Part shown: positions 1 through 8,810 of the stretch, in pieces | How positions within the stretch are numbered: the first letter of the stretch is position 1 | Layout: every line of letters starts with the position of its first letter | Assembly: GCF_003024385.1 (NCBI RefSeq) | Contig: NZ_PVZN01000023.1 | Coordinates: forward strand, 1-58,893 | Direction of reading: 5' to 3' | Length of the DNA stretch: 58,893 nucleotides | Source: Pseudomonas sp. BBP2017 | Lineage (GTDB): Bacteria > Pseudomonadota > Gammaproteobacteria > Pseudomonadales > Pseudomonadaceae | The notes under the pieces: generated by a model | Seen by the model: the letters and a program-made list of their open reading frames with translations, nothing else | Told to the model about the DNA's origin: nothing | The model's database searches: none | Translations under genes and position numbers: made by a program

Positions 1-157
1 CTCTAGCGGCTTGTTGAGCTTATAACAGGGCGCTGTTTATCACGGCTACCTAGCATTTTTGCCAGTTGTGTGGGGGGGGGCAAACGCCTAACGTCGGGAT
101 TCAGGCGGTCACCATTGCTCGGTGTCCATCGATAAGCGATGTTTTGCGAGAACATTC

Positions 158-1003
158 ATGACCAGCACTAATCTTAAGGTAAGCACCGTCGCGCCCTCCG
201 GTAGTGTCACCGCAACATTGGTCCCGCCCGGCGCAGTGTCTGAAAAATTCAGTGGTACCTACTTCGATGCGTACAGGTATCAAAACGAGCTTCACCTTTG
301 GGCGGAGCAAGGTGATGTGAGCGGCGGCAAGTACGACGCGATCCTCCTATTAATCCCCTTTGACACCGCTGATGGGGCAGAGCACGAAATCTTGCCAGGA
401 GAACCAGGGGAGACAGGCAAGATCCGAGCTGTTTTTTTTACCCCGGGTTCAGCCGCTTGGGCTGTGAAGGGGGGGAAGTTGCTCAACTTCAAGTGGGGTC
501 AAGACCAGCAGTCCGTGGCGTTTGAGTTCCATTTCGACGTTGAAGTCGAGGGAAAGGTGCGCTCCATCGAGAATGGGGTGTTGGAATTACGCTATGACGT
601 GCCAAGACACACTAAGGGCATCAAGGCTGAAACAGGTTCAGTGTCGGCCACCATTGCACCACCTGTTTTTCCGGGGCATGAACAATTTCAATCATCCGAA
701 ATCTTATTTGAAAAAGACTCCACAGGCGGTTACTACCGGCTGACTGCTAGGCATATCTTCGATGGCTCGGTGCCGGAGGTGCACCAGGGAATTATGCTGC
801 GTATATCCACTGAAAACCCCAAACCCGGAGTCTTCGCGTTTTTCATCAGAAACCATGGTATTTACCTAACAACTGGCTACCAGCTGGAGAACGTCGAGTG
901 GGACAAGGAGGGGCAGACTTTCAAGGCTGACTTCAGCTTCGATGTCGACCTCTCGCCCGGTATGCATGCTCTGCGTGACGGCAAGATCGACATCGGTTAC
1001 TGA
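158..1003 (+). CDS. hypothetical protein with two tandem similar domains
   Basis: 281 residues if translation starts at the ATG at 158; an in-frame GTG at 122 would add 12 residues, and neither has a strong ribosome-binding site. I do not recognise a named family. The protein has two related halves: about residues 14-150 begin GSVTATLVPP and end near FEFHFDVEVEG, and about residues 158-281 begin GSVSATIAPP and end near FKADFSFDVDL. Each half ends with a short 'G.. ..R.G...(L/I)..Y' tail, so the gene looks like an internal duplication. The composition suggests beta-rich soluble domains. There is no signal peptide, membrane segment or cysteine pattern. It stands alone, ending about 45 bases before the convergent chemoreceptor gene. 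Function unknown. Confidence 0.7.
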   Translation: MTSTNLKVSTVAPSGSVTATLVPPGAVSEKFSGTYFDAYRYQNELHLWAEQGDVSGGKYDAILLLIPFDTADGAEHEILPGEPGETGKIRAVFFTPGSAAWAVKGGKLLNFKWGQDQQSVAFEFHFDVEVEGKVRSIENGVLELRYDVPRHTKGIKAETGSVSATIAPPVFPGHEQFQSSEILFEKDSTGGYYRLTARHIFDGSVPEVHQGIMLRISTENPKPGVFAFFIRNHGIYLTTGYQLENVEWDKEGQTFKADFSFDVDLSPGMHALRDGKIDIGY

Positions 1004-1047
1004 TCGACTACCTTGAGCTAGCAAGCCGCAAGGAGTAAGCAACCAGC

Positions 1048-3186
1048 TCAAACCCTGAACTGATCCATCAATGCCATCTGCTGCGATGACAAGGTGTTTA
1101 GCTGGCTGCTTACCTGCGCCGATTCGGCCGCCTGGCCGGTCAGTGTCTCAGTCACGCCTCGGATCGCCGAGACATTGCGATTGACCTCTTCGGCTACCGC
1201 ACTTTGCTGTTCGGCAGCACTGGCGATCTGCAGGTTCATGTCGCTGATGACCGTCACCGCCTCGCTGATCCGGTCCAGCGCTTCGACAGCCTGGTGGATC
1301 TGCCCGGCGTTCTCCTGGGCCTTGCCATGGCTCGAATGCATGGTCGCCACTACCTCGCGGGTGTTGCTCTGGATACGCTCGATCACCTGACGAATTTCTT
1401 CGACCGAATCCTGGGTGCGACGCGCCAGATTGCGTACCTCGTCGGCAACCACGGCAAAGCCACGCCCGCTCTCACCGGCGCGGGCGGCTTCGATCGCTGC
1501 GTTGAGGGCCAGCAGGTTGGTCTGTTCGGCGATGCTGCGGATCACCTCCAGCACCGAACCGATCTTTTCGCTGTTCTGTGCCAGCACTTCGACTTCGCTC
1601 ACTGCTTTGCTCACCTCATCGGCCAGCAGGGTGATGTCGCGGGTGCTGCGTTCGATGATCGCCATCCCGTCCTTGGCCGAGCGGTCGGCGCCGCGAGCGG
1701 CATCGGCAGCGCTCGCGGCACTGTTGGCGACGTCGTGGGCGGTGGCGCTCATTTCATTGGAGGCGGTGGCGACCTGATCGATCTCGCGAAACTGTACCTG
1801 CATGCCCTCGCTGGTGCGCTGGGCAATGGCCGAGGACTGGTCCGCAGTGCTGCGGGCCTGGGTGATGCTTTGCTTGATCTGGGCGATGGTCGGCTGCAGT
1901 TTGTCGAGGAAGCGGTTAAAGCCCGAGGTCAGGCGGCCCAGTTCATCCTGGCGGGCGTAGCGCAGGCGCTGGGTCAGATCGCCGTCACCGCCGGCAATGT
2001 CTTCGAGCATGCTGGCCACGGTATTGAGCGGACGGGTCACGCCGGTTGCGGTCAGCCACATCAACAGCAGGCCGCCAAGACCGGCCAGAGTGGCAAACAG
2101 CAGCACCTTGAGGGTGCCGCTGGTGCGGGCTTGCTCAAGGGTGTTTTGCAGGCTGATGGCATCTGCCAGCAGCACCTGCCTGGGCAAGTCGATGACAATG
2201 CCCCAGGCTTTGCTGTCGGCAGTCGGTTGCACGGGGGTGAGGGCGCGGATGGTTTCGCCCTGCTCAAGGAGCAGCGGCTGGTTGGCGGCGAGTTTCTGCA
2301 CGGCCTGCTGGCCTTCCTGGCCAAGGGTCTGGCCAATGTTTTTGCCGACCTTGGCGGCATCGTCGCTGTTGGCCGCCAGCAGTCCGCTAGGCGCGACGAT
2401 CATCAAATGCCCGGCGCCATTGAACAGTTCCTGCTGGGCCTTGGCAGCAGCGGCCTGGAGTGCGTCGAGGGAAATGTCCACGCCGGCTACAGCGATCACC
2501 TTGCCGTTTTGCAGCAGTGGCACGGTGATGCTGGTCATCAGCATCTGCTTGCCGCCGACGGTGTCGGAGTAAGGTTCAAGCAGGCAAGGGCGGGCGCTGT
2601 TGCGTGAGCAGGTGTACCAGACATTGTAGGGCGTGCCGCTGAGGTTGATGTCGGTCTTGTTCAGGTCGGCATCACTGATCACAGTGTTCAGCGACTCGCC
2701 TTGCGCCCGGCTCCAGTAGCTGGCGAAACGACCGCTTTCATTACTCATGTGCTTGGCATCGTTGGCGAACGTGCTGTCGTCAGCGTCCATGGCCTGGGGT
2801 TCGAACGCCAGCCAGATACCGAGCACTTGCGGATTACGTTTGAAGCTGGTGGCCAGGCTCTGGTTGATCGCTTCGCGTAGTTCGCCTGCGCTCAGGCCAC
2901 GCTCGCGCGCCAGCTTTTGTACGTCCTGGACCTGATCGGCGAGGGCGATGATGACGGTCTGGCTGTCGCTGAAGGTACGCCGCAGCATTTCGGCTTTTTC
3001 CCCGGCGCGGGCCTGAAGCAGCGCCTGGACGTTGCGGGTAAGCATGGTGGTGCTGGCTTCGCCGACCAGTTCATCGCTCTGGTGTGATTGATAAAGGTTG
3101 ATACCGACGACCAGCGCGACCACGCCGAGCAGGCAAAGGCCGGAGAGCAGTACGATTTTCAGGCGGATGGAGAGCGTGTCGAACAT
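1048..3186 (-). CDS. methyl-accepting chemotaxis protein with dCache sensor domain
   Basis: 712-residue transmembrane chemoreceptor that passes periplasmic ligand binding to CheA/CheW. Layout: first membrane segment at about residues 11-31, periplasmic double-Cache region at about 35-345, second membrane segment at about 361-383 (VLLFATLAGLGGLLLMWL), HAMP at about 384-436, then the cytoplasmic signalling coiled coil. The coil carries the nearly invariant hairpin tip EQTNLLALNAAIEAARAGE. The C-terminus ends in DQFRV without an obvious CheR/CheB-binding pentapeptide. Within the sensor, W190-Y191 and D237 fall where aromatic and acidic pocket residues sit in amino-acid- or amine-binding Cache receptors, but the ligand cannot be assigned. 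The gene is monocistronic, with a free 5' region before the next minus-strand neighbour. Confidence 0.95.
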   Translation of the reverse strand: MFDTLSIRLKIVLLSGLCLLGVVALVVGINLYQSHQSDELVGEASTTMLTRNVQALLQARAGEKAEMLRRTFSDSQTVIIALADQVQDVQKLARERGLSAGELREAINQSLATSFKRNPQVLGIWLAFEPQAMDADDSTFANDAKHMSNESGRFASYWSRAQGESLNTVISDADLNKTDINLSGTPYNVWYTCSRNSARPCLLEPYSDTVGGKQMLMTSITVPLLQNGKVIAVAGVDISLDALQAAAAKAQQELFNGAGHLMIVAPSGLLAANSDDAAKVGKNIGQTLGQEGQQAVQKLAANQPLLLEQGETIRALTPVQPTADSKAWGIVIDLPRQVLLADAISLQNTLEQARTSGTLKVLLFATLAGLGGLLLMWLTATGVTRPLNTVASMLEDIAGGDGDLTQRLRYARQDELGRLTSGFNRFLDKLQPTIAQIKQSITQARSTADQSSAIAQRTSEGMQVQFREIDQVATASNEMSATAHDVANSAASAADAARGADRSAKDGMAIIERSTRDITLLADEVSKAVSEVEVLAQNSEKIGSVLEVIRSIAEQTNLLALNAAIEAARAGESGRGFAVVADEVRNLARRTQDSVEEIRQVIERIQSNTREVVATMHSSHGKAQENAGQIHQAVEALDRISEAVTVISDMNLQIASAAEQQSAVAEEVNRNVSAIRGVTETLTGQAAESAQVSSQLNTLSSQQMALMDQFRV

Positions 3187-3284
3187 GGACGTACTCGCTA
3201 AAGACAGGCCAGAAGGGGACCGAACCGGGCACGATTCGATTCGCTACATCCATTTAGCGATATCAGGGCATCGGCTTTATAGCG

Positions 3285-3710
3285 TCAACCATGAGTGCCT
3301 GCCGATGAGCGGTCGTCAAGGCTCAAGGGCGCGGCTTCTGGCCGTGACCAGATCCACAGGTTGCCCAAAGCCATGCCGCCGATGGCGAGAAATACCGGCC
3401 AACGGTGCTCAAGGAACACCAGCATCAGGCTGGCGCACACCAGCATGCTCACGGTGGCGCTGAGTTTGGCGCAACGCTGGATGACTTTGCCATTACGCCA
3501 GTTGTGCAGGATTGGGCCGAACAGGCGATGGTTTTCCAGCCAGGCGCTCAGGCGCGGTGAACTGCGGGTCGCGGCCCAGGCGGCGAGGAGAATGAACTCG
3601 GTGGTGGGCAAGCCGGGCACGACGATTGCGACCAGGCCGATGGCCAGGCTGACGTAGGCCAAGAGGCCAAACAGCAGGCGTGAGAATTTGGAGGCAGCGG
3701 GACGAGTCAT
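3285..3710 (-). CDS. DUF454 (YbaN-like) inner-membrane protein
   Basis: 141-residue small membrane protein from the ATG at 3710, beginning MTRPAASKF. It has a hydrophobic N-terminal hairpin (LLFGLLAYVSLAIGLVAIVV) followed by the PGLPTTEFILLAAW signature of the DUF454/YbaN family. A second hydrophobic pair (VSMLVCASLMLVFL, WPVFLAIGGMALGNLWIW) follows. An upstream in-frame ATG at 3770 shares its A with the hemO stop codon (TGATG), so a 161-residue product made by translational coupling is possible; neither start has a good ribosome-binding site. The family's molecular function is unknown. Its tight linkage to the heme oxygenase gene suggests a role connected with heme or iron, which is inference. 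Confidence 0.8.
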   Translation of the reverse strand: MTRPAASKFSRLLFGLLAYVSLAIGLVAIVVPGLPTTEFILLAAWAATRSSPRLSAWLENHRLFGPILHNWRNGKVIQRCAKLSATVSMLVCASLMLVFLEHRWPVFLAIGGMALGNLWIWSRPEAAPLSLDDRSSAGTHG

Positions 3711-3769
3711 GGGGGCGTCGGTTGCACGGGTTAGGCCCGGTTGCCACGAGGGTAACCGGGGACGGCGCA

Positions 3770-4384
3770 TCAGGTCAGTTCGGCTTTAGGCGCAGTCGCG
3801 TAAGCGTGTTTGAGCAGTTCGGTGAAGCGCTCGAACGCCGCCACGGCGCCTTGTTCAGCCTTGGCCTCTTCCTCGGGGCTGAGCTCCAGGCTGTCGAGGA
3901 TGCGGGTGAACTGCTTCCAGCCTTCGGCACGGCCACCGGCCGGTTCGCCCAGGTGGCGGGCACCGAAGCTGTCGGACAGGCCAAGGACCACGGCACGCTT
4001 GATCAGGAACGCCGCACCGAGTTTGGAGCCTTCGGAAACGAATATCCAGCCCATGGCCTCACCCAGGCTCGGGTTGTGCACGGCACCGGCGAAGTCGGCG
4101 GGAATCTCGGTATTGAGGTCAGCCAGGTCGAGGCCGGCCTGTTCGGCACGGCAACGTTCGGCCAGGTCTGGGACGATGGCGATCAGCTCGGGGTTGGTGT
4201 ACAGCGCCTTGAGTTCGTTCTGGAACAGGTACTGGGCGACGACGAAGCGGGCGAAGCTTTCGTGGGTTTCGAACGGCGCGTGGGATTTGACCAGGGCGTC
4301 CAGCACGGTGTGCGGGGCATGGGTCAGCTGGTTCAGGCGTTGCGAACGCAGGCTGGCGCGTTCGCTGGTGATTGCGGCGGTCAT
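3770..4384 (-). CDS. hemO: heme oxygenase (HemO/PigA type)
   Basis: 204-residue cytoplasmic heme oxygenase that opens heme to biliverdin, CO and Fe2+, releasing iron from imported heme. It resembles Pseudomonas HemO/PigA along its length. The proximal heme ligand is probably His25 in PHTVLD, and the distal-helix motif is GWIFVSEGSKLGAAFL. N18 and K33 match the Asn and Lys which in P. aeruginosa HemO hold heme in the rotated position that gives delta/beta-biliverdin, so the same unusual regiospecificity is likely (inference from known family structures). The ATG at 4384 is preceded by AAGGAATCACC. The gene follows the hxuIRA block on the same strand, separated by a REP pair, and overlaps the possible start of the DUF454 gene. 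Confidence 0.92.
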   Translation of the reverse strand: MTAAITSERASLRSQRLNQLTHAPHTVLDALVKSHAPFETHESFARFVVAQYLFQNELKALYTNPELIAIVPDLAERCRAEQAGLDLADLNTEIPADFAGAVHNPSLGEAMGWIFVSEGSKLGAAFLIKRAVVLGLSDSFGARHLGEPAGGRAEGWKQFTRILDSLELSPEEEAKAEQGAVAAFERFTELLKHAYATAPKAELT

Positions 4385-4460
4385 GGTGATTCCTTGCGAA
4401 ATGGGCGTGTCTAGTGACTAGACGAACAAGGTGACGTGCGACAGTAAAAAAATCTCACCC

Positions 4461-4517
4461 CATCGCGGGGCAAGCCCGCTCCCACAGGTTTCGTGGGAGC
4501 GGGCTTGCCCCGCGATG
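4461..4517. repeat. REP pair (class A)
   Basis: Two head-to-head copies of a palindromic REP unit: CATCGCGGGGCAAGCCCGCT, then CCCACA, a short spacer and the inverted copy ending CCCCGCGATG. It lies between hxuA and hemO and could form a long hairpin that separates expression of the two genes. Near-identical pairs occur elsewhere in this window. Confidence 0.9.
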
Positions 4518-4520
4518 CCT

Positions 4521-7115
4521 TTAAATGTCCCAGATCAGATTGATGGCGAAATTGCGCCCCGGCATGGTCAGGCGGTCGAGGTTGGCGGGTGAGGTGACAG
4601 CCGCTTCACCGAGGCCGTCGTAGCCGCGCACGTCATCCCATTGCCAGTATTTCTTGTCGGTGAGGTTGTACAGGCCGGCGTTGACCGTGATGTCGTCGGT
4701 GACCTTGTAGTAACCCGTCAAGTCGAGCACCCCGTAACCCGGCGTGCGGAATTGTTTGCTGGTGCCGTCGGGCGCGAAGAAGGTGGTGTAGTCGACCCGA
4801 TCCTTGCGCTTGACCAGGGTCCAGCTCAGCAGACCGCCGTATTGTTCCTGCTCATAGCCCAGGCCCATCACTGCAGTCAGCGGGTTGACACTGTTGAGCG
4901 GCTGACCGGTGTCCTCGTTACGGCCGTAGGCATAGGCCAGCGAGCCCTGGCTGTAGAGGCCATGTGGCGCGCCAAAGGCATCCAGGTTCAGGCGGCCTTT
5001 GAACTCGGCGCCCTTGATGATGGCATGTTTAATGTTGTTGGCCTCGAAGGTCTGGCCCAGGTTGCTGCCTTGCACGGCATCTTCGTTGATGAAGTCACGG
5101 TACTTGTTGTAGAACACCGCCACATCGAAGTTACCGGCGCCGAAGTTGCCGCGCAGGCCGGTCTCGTAGCTTTTGCTGGTTTCCGGTTCCAGGTTGGAGT
5201 TGCCGCGTACGCTGTAGCCCAGGCCCGGGTTTTCAAAGCGGCCATAGAGTGCCTTGGCGGTTGGCGTACGGAAGCCTTCGGCGTATTGGCCGTACCAGGT
5301 GTAGTTGGCGTTGAACGCATAGGTCACACCGAACTTGGGCGATACCTGGTGCCACTTCTTCTGGCTATCGTCAACCGGGTCGGTGCTCGATGCCTCGACC
5401 CCGCGCAGGTACTCGTCGGTCATGTGTGGCTTGAGCTGCGTGTAGTCGTAGCGAACACCCGGCAGGAAGGTCCACTGGTTCCAGCGGATCTCGTCCTGGG
5501 CGAACAGGCTGTAGGTGTTGACCGTCGGGTCCGGGAAGTCGCTGACGAGTACCTGGCCATCACGCGGGCTGTCGGCGCCGATGGCTCTGCAGGTGCCGCC
5601 GACGTTCAGGCAAGTACCGGTGCCGCTGCGCGAACCGGTGACTTTCTGATGCTTGAGGGTGGTGCCATAGGTCAGTAGGTGTTCGCTCTCACCGATGCTG
5701 AAGGTTTTGTCCAGCTGGGCATCGAAGATCCACTGGCGATCCTTGTAAGTGGTCTGGCGATCACGCAAGACCTGGCGCCCCCCGGCAACATAGCGTTCTT
5801 CGGTGCGCTGGTCAGTCTTGCCGATCTGATAGTTCAGGCTCCATTTCATGTTGTCGGCAAGCAGGCTGCCCAAGGCGAACTCATGGTTGATGCCGAAGCG
5901 CTCGCGGGTCACGGTGTCATTGCCGGTACGGTCGCGGTAGGCGTTCATGGCGCCGAAGCCAGGGATGAAAGGCCCGCCCACGGAGCTCTTCTGATCCAGG
6001 TCGCGGTCGTCCTTGTAGTGTTCGTAGGTCAAGGCCAGGCGCGCCTCGTCGGCATAGTTCCAGCCGGCTTTGGCGAGGATATTGGTGGTGCGCACGTCTT
6101 CAGGGTTCGCCTCGGTCCGCTCAAGGCCAGTGCCGCCGTGGCTGCCGTAGGACTCGGTCTCATGGCCATTGCGTTGGCTCAGATGCAAAAGACCGTCGAA
6201 GTCGCCCTGACGTCCGGCGACGGTGGCCGAGTTCAGCCAGCTCTCATCTGCTGAGCTGTAACCGGTCTTCAGGCGGGCGCCGACGTCCTGGCCGGGCTTG
6301 ATGATGTCGTCCGGGTCGAGGGTGAAGTAGCTGACCGCACCGCCGATGGCATTGCTGCCATACAGCACCGAAGCCGGGCCACGGAGGATTTCCACGCGCT
6401 TGACGATCTCTGGATCGACGTAATTGCGCTGGGTCTGGGCGTAGGGGCCGAAGAAGAAGCTGTCGGGAATCGACACGCCGTCGACCTGGGTCAGTACGCG
6501 CTCACCGTCGATGCCACGAATGTTGTAACCATTCAGGCCGCTGCGCTGGCCGGTGCCACTTACCGATATGCCAGGCTCGTAACGCACCAGCTCCTTGATG
6601 TTGTTGACGTTCTGGCGGTCGAGCTGCTCACGGGTCTGTACTGAGACCGTGCTCGGCACCTGGCTGATGTCCTGGGCGCTGCGGGTCGCACTGACAGTGA
6701 TCTGCTGCAGGGCGATGGCGCTGGAGTTGCTGCGCTCGAGCACCACATTGCCAGCACTGAGCCTGCGGTACTTCAGGCCGGTGCCAGCGAGCAGGCGCTG
6801 CAAAGCGGCCTCCGGTTTCAGCGAGCCCTGCACGCCTGGCGAAGCGACGCCCTCTGCCAGCTCGGCCGACAGCCCGACCTGCCAGCCGGTTACGGCGGTA
6901 AACGCGTTGAGCGCCGAGACCAGCGGCTGCTGGCCAATTGCAAAGTGATAGTCACCCATGCGCGGGGCGCTGGCCTGGGCTGGCTCGGCGGCCAGTGCCG
7001 GCAGGCTGCAGGCGCCGCTGGCGAGCATGGCCAGGGTCAACAGGGAGAGCGTGCAGCGCTGTAGGCCTGGTGTACGTGGGGTGTCTGAAGACCGACGAGT
7101 GAAACCGGTTGGCAT
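4521..7115 (-). CDS. hxuA: TonB-dependent heme receptor with N-terminal signalling domain (HxuA-like)
   Basis: 864-residue outer-membrane receptor. The ATG at 7115 is chosen because GGGAG lies about 9 bases upstream; a TTG at 7163 is the alternative. A signal peptide ends near LPALAAEPA. A secretin/TonB short N-terminal signalling domain of about 80 residues follows (MGDYHFAIGQQPLVSALNAF), then the plug (TonB-box-like region ITVSATR, LRGPASVLYGSNAIGGAVSY) and a 22-stranded barrel ending in AINLIWDI. The paired motifs FRTP and NSNLEPE resemble the FRAP/NPNL box of heme and hemoglobin receptors. The signalling domain and the adjacent anti-sigma/sigma genes mean substrate binding probably induces its own synthesis. 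Heme as ligand is inferred from the motifs and the neighbouring hemO. Confidence 0.9.
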   Translation of the reverse strand: MPTGFTRRSSDTPRTPGLQRCTLSLLTLAMLASGACSLPALAAEPAQASAPRMGDYHFAIGQQPLVSALNAFTAVTGWQVGLSAELAEGVASPGVQGSLKPEAALQRLLAGTGLKYRRLSAGNVVLERSNSSAIALQQITVSATRSAQDISQVPSTVSVQTREQLDRQNVNNIKELVRYEPGISVSGTGQRSGLNGYNIRGIDGERVLTQVDGVSIPDSFFFGPYAQTQRNYVDPEIVKRVEILRGPASVLYGSNAIGGAVSYFTLDPDDIIKPGQDVGARLKTGYSSADESWLNSATVAGRQGDFDGLLHLSQRNGHETESYGSHGGTGLERTEANPEDVRTTNILAKAGWNYADEARLALTYEHYKDDRDLDQKSSVGGPFIPGFGAMNAYRDRTGNDTVTRERFGINHEFALGSLLADNMKWSLNYQIGKTDQRTEERYVAGGRQVLRDRQTTYKDRQWIFDAQLDKTFSIGESEHLLTYGTTLKHQKVTGSRSGTGTCLNVGGTCRAIGADSPRDGQVLVSDFPDPTVNTYSLFAQDEIRWNQWTFLPGVRYDYTQLKPHMTDEYLRGVEASSTDPVDDSQKKWHQVSPKFGVTYAFNANYTWYGQYAEGFRTPTAKALYGRFENPGLGYSVRGNSNLEPETSKSYETGLRGNFGAGNFDVAVFYNKYRDFINEDAVQGSNLGQTFEANNIKHAIIKGAEFKGRLNLDAFGAPHGLYSQGSLAYAYGRNEDTGQPLNSVNPLTAVMGLGYEQEQYGGLLSWTLVKRKDRVDYTTFFAPDGTSKQFRTPGYGVLDLTGYYKVTDDITVNAGLYNLTDKKYWQWDDVRGYDGLGEAAVTSPANLDRLTMPGRNFAINLIWDI

Positions 7116-7154
7116 CGAAAGCGCTCCCTGTCGCGCGAATGTTATAGGTGCTGG

Positions 7155-7176
7155 CTGATTCAAAAATAAGAATCAG
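7155..7176. promoter_or_regulatory. inverted repeat upstream of hxuA
   Basis: CTGATTC, 8 AT-rich bases, GAATCAG: a perfect 7-bp inverted repeat 40-61 bases upstream of the hxuA start. It lies in the only region where the receptor promoter can be. It may be an operator (a weak Fur-like match) or part of an ECF promoter region. The binding protein is not identifiable from sequence alone. Confidence 0.35.
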
Positions 7177-7234
7177 TTGCATTGGCTATAACGAGACGTA
7201 TCGCCGCAGGGGATCGCGTAAAAAAACTTTCCAG

Positions 7235-8197
7235 TCAGTTAAGAATGACCATTGCAGGGAGCTCGAGCAACTGCGCCGAAGTAATGTGGGCCAGGGCTCG
7301 CAAGGTTTCCACGGGTTGGTCGAGGCGGTAGTTGCCGGTGACCGCGACCTGCTCCAGGCGCTCGTTGCCGGCGATGATCAGGCCCGGGTAGTAGCGGCGC
7401 AGCTCGGCCAGTACCTGGCTCAGCGGGCAATTCTCGAAGATCAGGCGGCCCTGGACCCAGGCCAGGTCTTTCTGCGGGTCGACGCGCTCGCGATGACCGA
7501 AGCCATTGGGGCCGATCCGAATGCTGTCGCCACTGGACAGACGAATGCGCTGGTCGCTGCTGGCCTGCAGGTCGACATCGCCGCGTTGCACCCGCACCTG
7601 GGCTTCGCCGTCGAGGTAGCGCACGGCAAAATCGCTGTCGCGCACACTGGCGCGCAGCGGGCCTGCCTGCAACTCCAGCGGCTGGTTACGGCCGGCGGGC
7701 ACCTCGAAGAACACTTCGCCCTGATAGAGGCGGGCGACGCGCTGGCGGGCATCGATGTCACTGGAAAATGCAGTGTTGGTGTTGAGCAGAACCTTGGAGC
7801 CGTCCTCAAGCTGCAGGCGCTGGCGCTCACCGACCACGGTCAGGTGATCGGCCTGCAGACGCATCGGCAGATTACCGATGGTAAACACCCCGATCAGCAG
7901 TACCGCAGCTACGGTCAGGGGCTTCCAGTGCGGGCGCAGGCGCGCCAGGCGCGAAGGGCGGTAAGCCTGGGCGATCTGGCTGGCGGCCTGGCGCACGGTG
8001 TCGCCTTGCCACAGGGCCTCGGCTTCGACATAGGCTTGGGCATTGGCTGGATTTGCTTCCAGCCAGGCTTCGAAGGCGCGGGTGTCTTCGGCGCTGGCGC
8101 ATTGCAGGCGGATCAGCCAGTCCAGCGCCTGGTCCATGGCACTGTTGCAGGCAGCCGGGTCTGGCGGCGAAGGGCGGTCAGGGGCGCTTTCGGTCAC
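7235..8197 (-). CDS. hxuR: FecR-like anti-sigma / sigma regulator
   Basis: 320-residue inner-membrane regulator that links receptor occupancy to the ECF sigma factor. The GTG at 8197 follows AGGAT with good spacing. The longer frame back to a TTG at 8257 has no such site. The N-terminal cytoplasmic FecR_N/DUF4880-type helix bundle includes ALDWLIRLQ and FEAWLEANPANAQAY. One membrane segment follows (LTVAAVLLIGVFTIGNL), then the periplasmic FecR domain with RLQLEDGSKVLLNTNTA and LYQGEVFFEV, and a C-terminal STN-like part that would contact the receptor's signalling domain. It lies between hxuI and hxuA on the same strand, the usual FecIRA order. Confidence 0.92.
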   Translation of the reverse strand: MTESAPDRPSPPDPAACNSAMDQALDWLIRLQCASAEDTRAFEAWLEANPANAQAYVEAEALWQGDTVRQAASQIAQAYRPSRLARLRPHWKPLTVAAVLLIGVFTIGNLPMRLQADHLTVVGERQRLQLEDGSKVLLNTNTAFSSDIDARQRVARLYQGEVFFEVPAGRNQPLELQAGPLRASVRDSDFAVRYLDGEAQVRVQRGDVDLQASSDQRIRLSSGDSIRIGPNGFGHRERVDPQKDLAWVQGRLIFENCPLSQVLAELRRYYPGLIIAGNERLEQVAVTGNYRLDQPVETLRALAHITSAQLLELPAMVILN

Positions 8198-8264
8198 GGC
8201 AAATCCTGGGGGGCTTGTAATTGCGCTAATGATCAAGCGTAACGGCGCAGGTGGCAAGCCAGGC

Positions 8265-8783
8265 TCAGTCGCGGTTCAGGCGACTGGCAACACCAACACA
8301 AATGGCCATGATCAGTTTCAGTTCCTTCTGAACCGTGCTGGCCGAGACGTTGAGCTGCTCGGCGATTTCCGGGTAACTGGCGCCGTGCAGGCGGCTGAGG
8401 ATGAAAATCCGTTGTTGTCGCGAGGTCAACTGCCCCAGGCTGACGCTCAGGCGCTTGAGCAGCTGTTCGGCATGAGCTGCGTCTTCGGCGCTGCTGCCGG
8501 GTGCGGCGACGTTGTGCAGAACCTGCTCGGGCACATCATCCACCAGGTTGCGTGATTGCGCCCGGCGTGCGCGCAAATGGTCCAGGGCCAGGTTGCGGGC
8601 GGTCTGGAACACGAAGGGCTCAAGGTGCTCGATCGGCCGCTCCCCCAGTGCCCGGGTAACACGCAGGTAGGTCTCCTGCAGCAGGTCTTCGGCGGTGCTG
8701 GGATTGTCGACCATGCGCTGCAACGTCCGCAGCAGGCTGACCCGCTGAGCGAGGAATACAGTGTTGAACTGGGACTGACTCAC
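8265..8783 (-). CDS. hxuI: ECF RNA polymerase sigma factor, FecI/HxuI type
   Basis: 172-residue sigma-70 family ECF factor. Region 2 spans about residues 10-80 and includes AEDLLQETYLRV; region 4 spans about 110-165 and includes LTSRQQRIFILSRLHGASYPEIAEQLNVSASTVQ (helix-turn-helix). It should direct transcription of hxuA once released or activated by the FecR-like protein. Start: GTG at 8783 with AGG about 8 bases upstream. The gene is preceded by a sigma70 promoter overlapped by a Fur box, so it should be made only under iron limitation. Assignment as HxuI rather than another iron-starvation sigma rests on the neighbouring heme genes. Confidence 0.93.
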   Translation of the reverse strand: MSQSQFNTVFLAQRVSLLRTLQRMVDNPSTAEDLLQETYLRVTRALGERPIEHLEPFVFQTARNLALDHLRARRAQSRNLVDDVPEQVLHNVAAPGSSAEDAAHAEQLLKRLSVSLGQLTSRQQRIFILSRLHGASYPEIAEQLNVSASTVQKELKLIMAICVGVASRLNRD

Positions 8784-8810
8784 AGCGATACCTGACCAAT
8801 GCGAAGTTAA

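Noticed and set aside
1204..2607. 467-codon plus-strand frame opposite the chemoreceptor
   Set aside because: Antisense shadow; the chemoreceptor on the minus strand explains the region fully.
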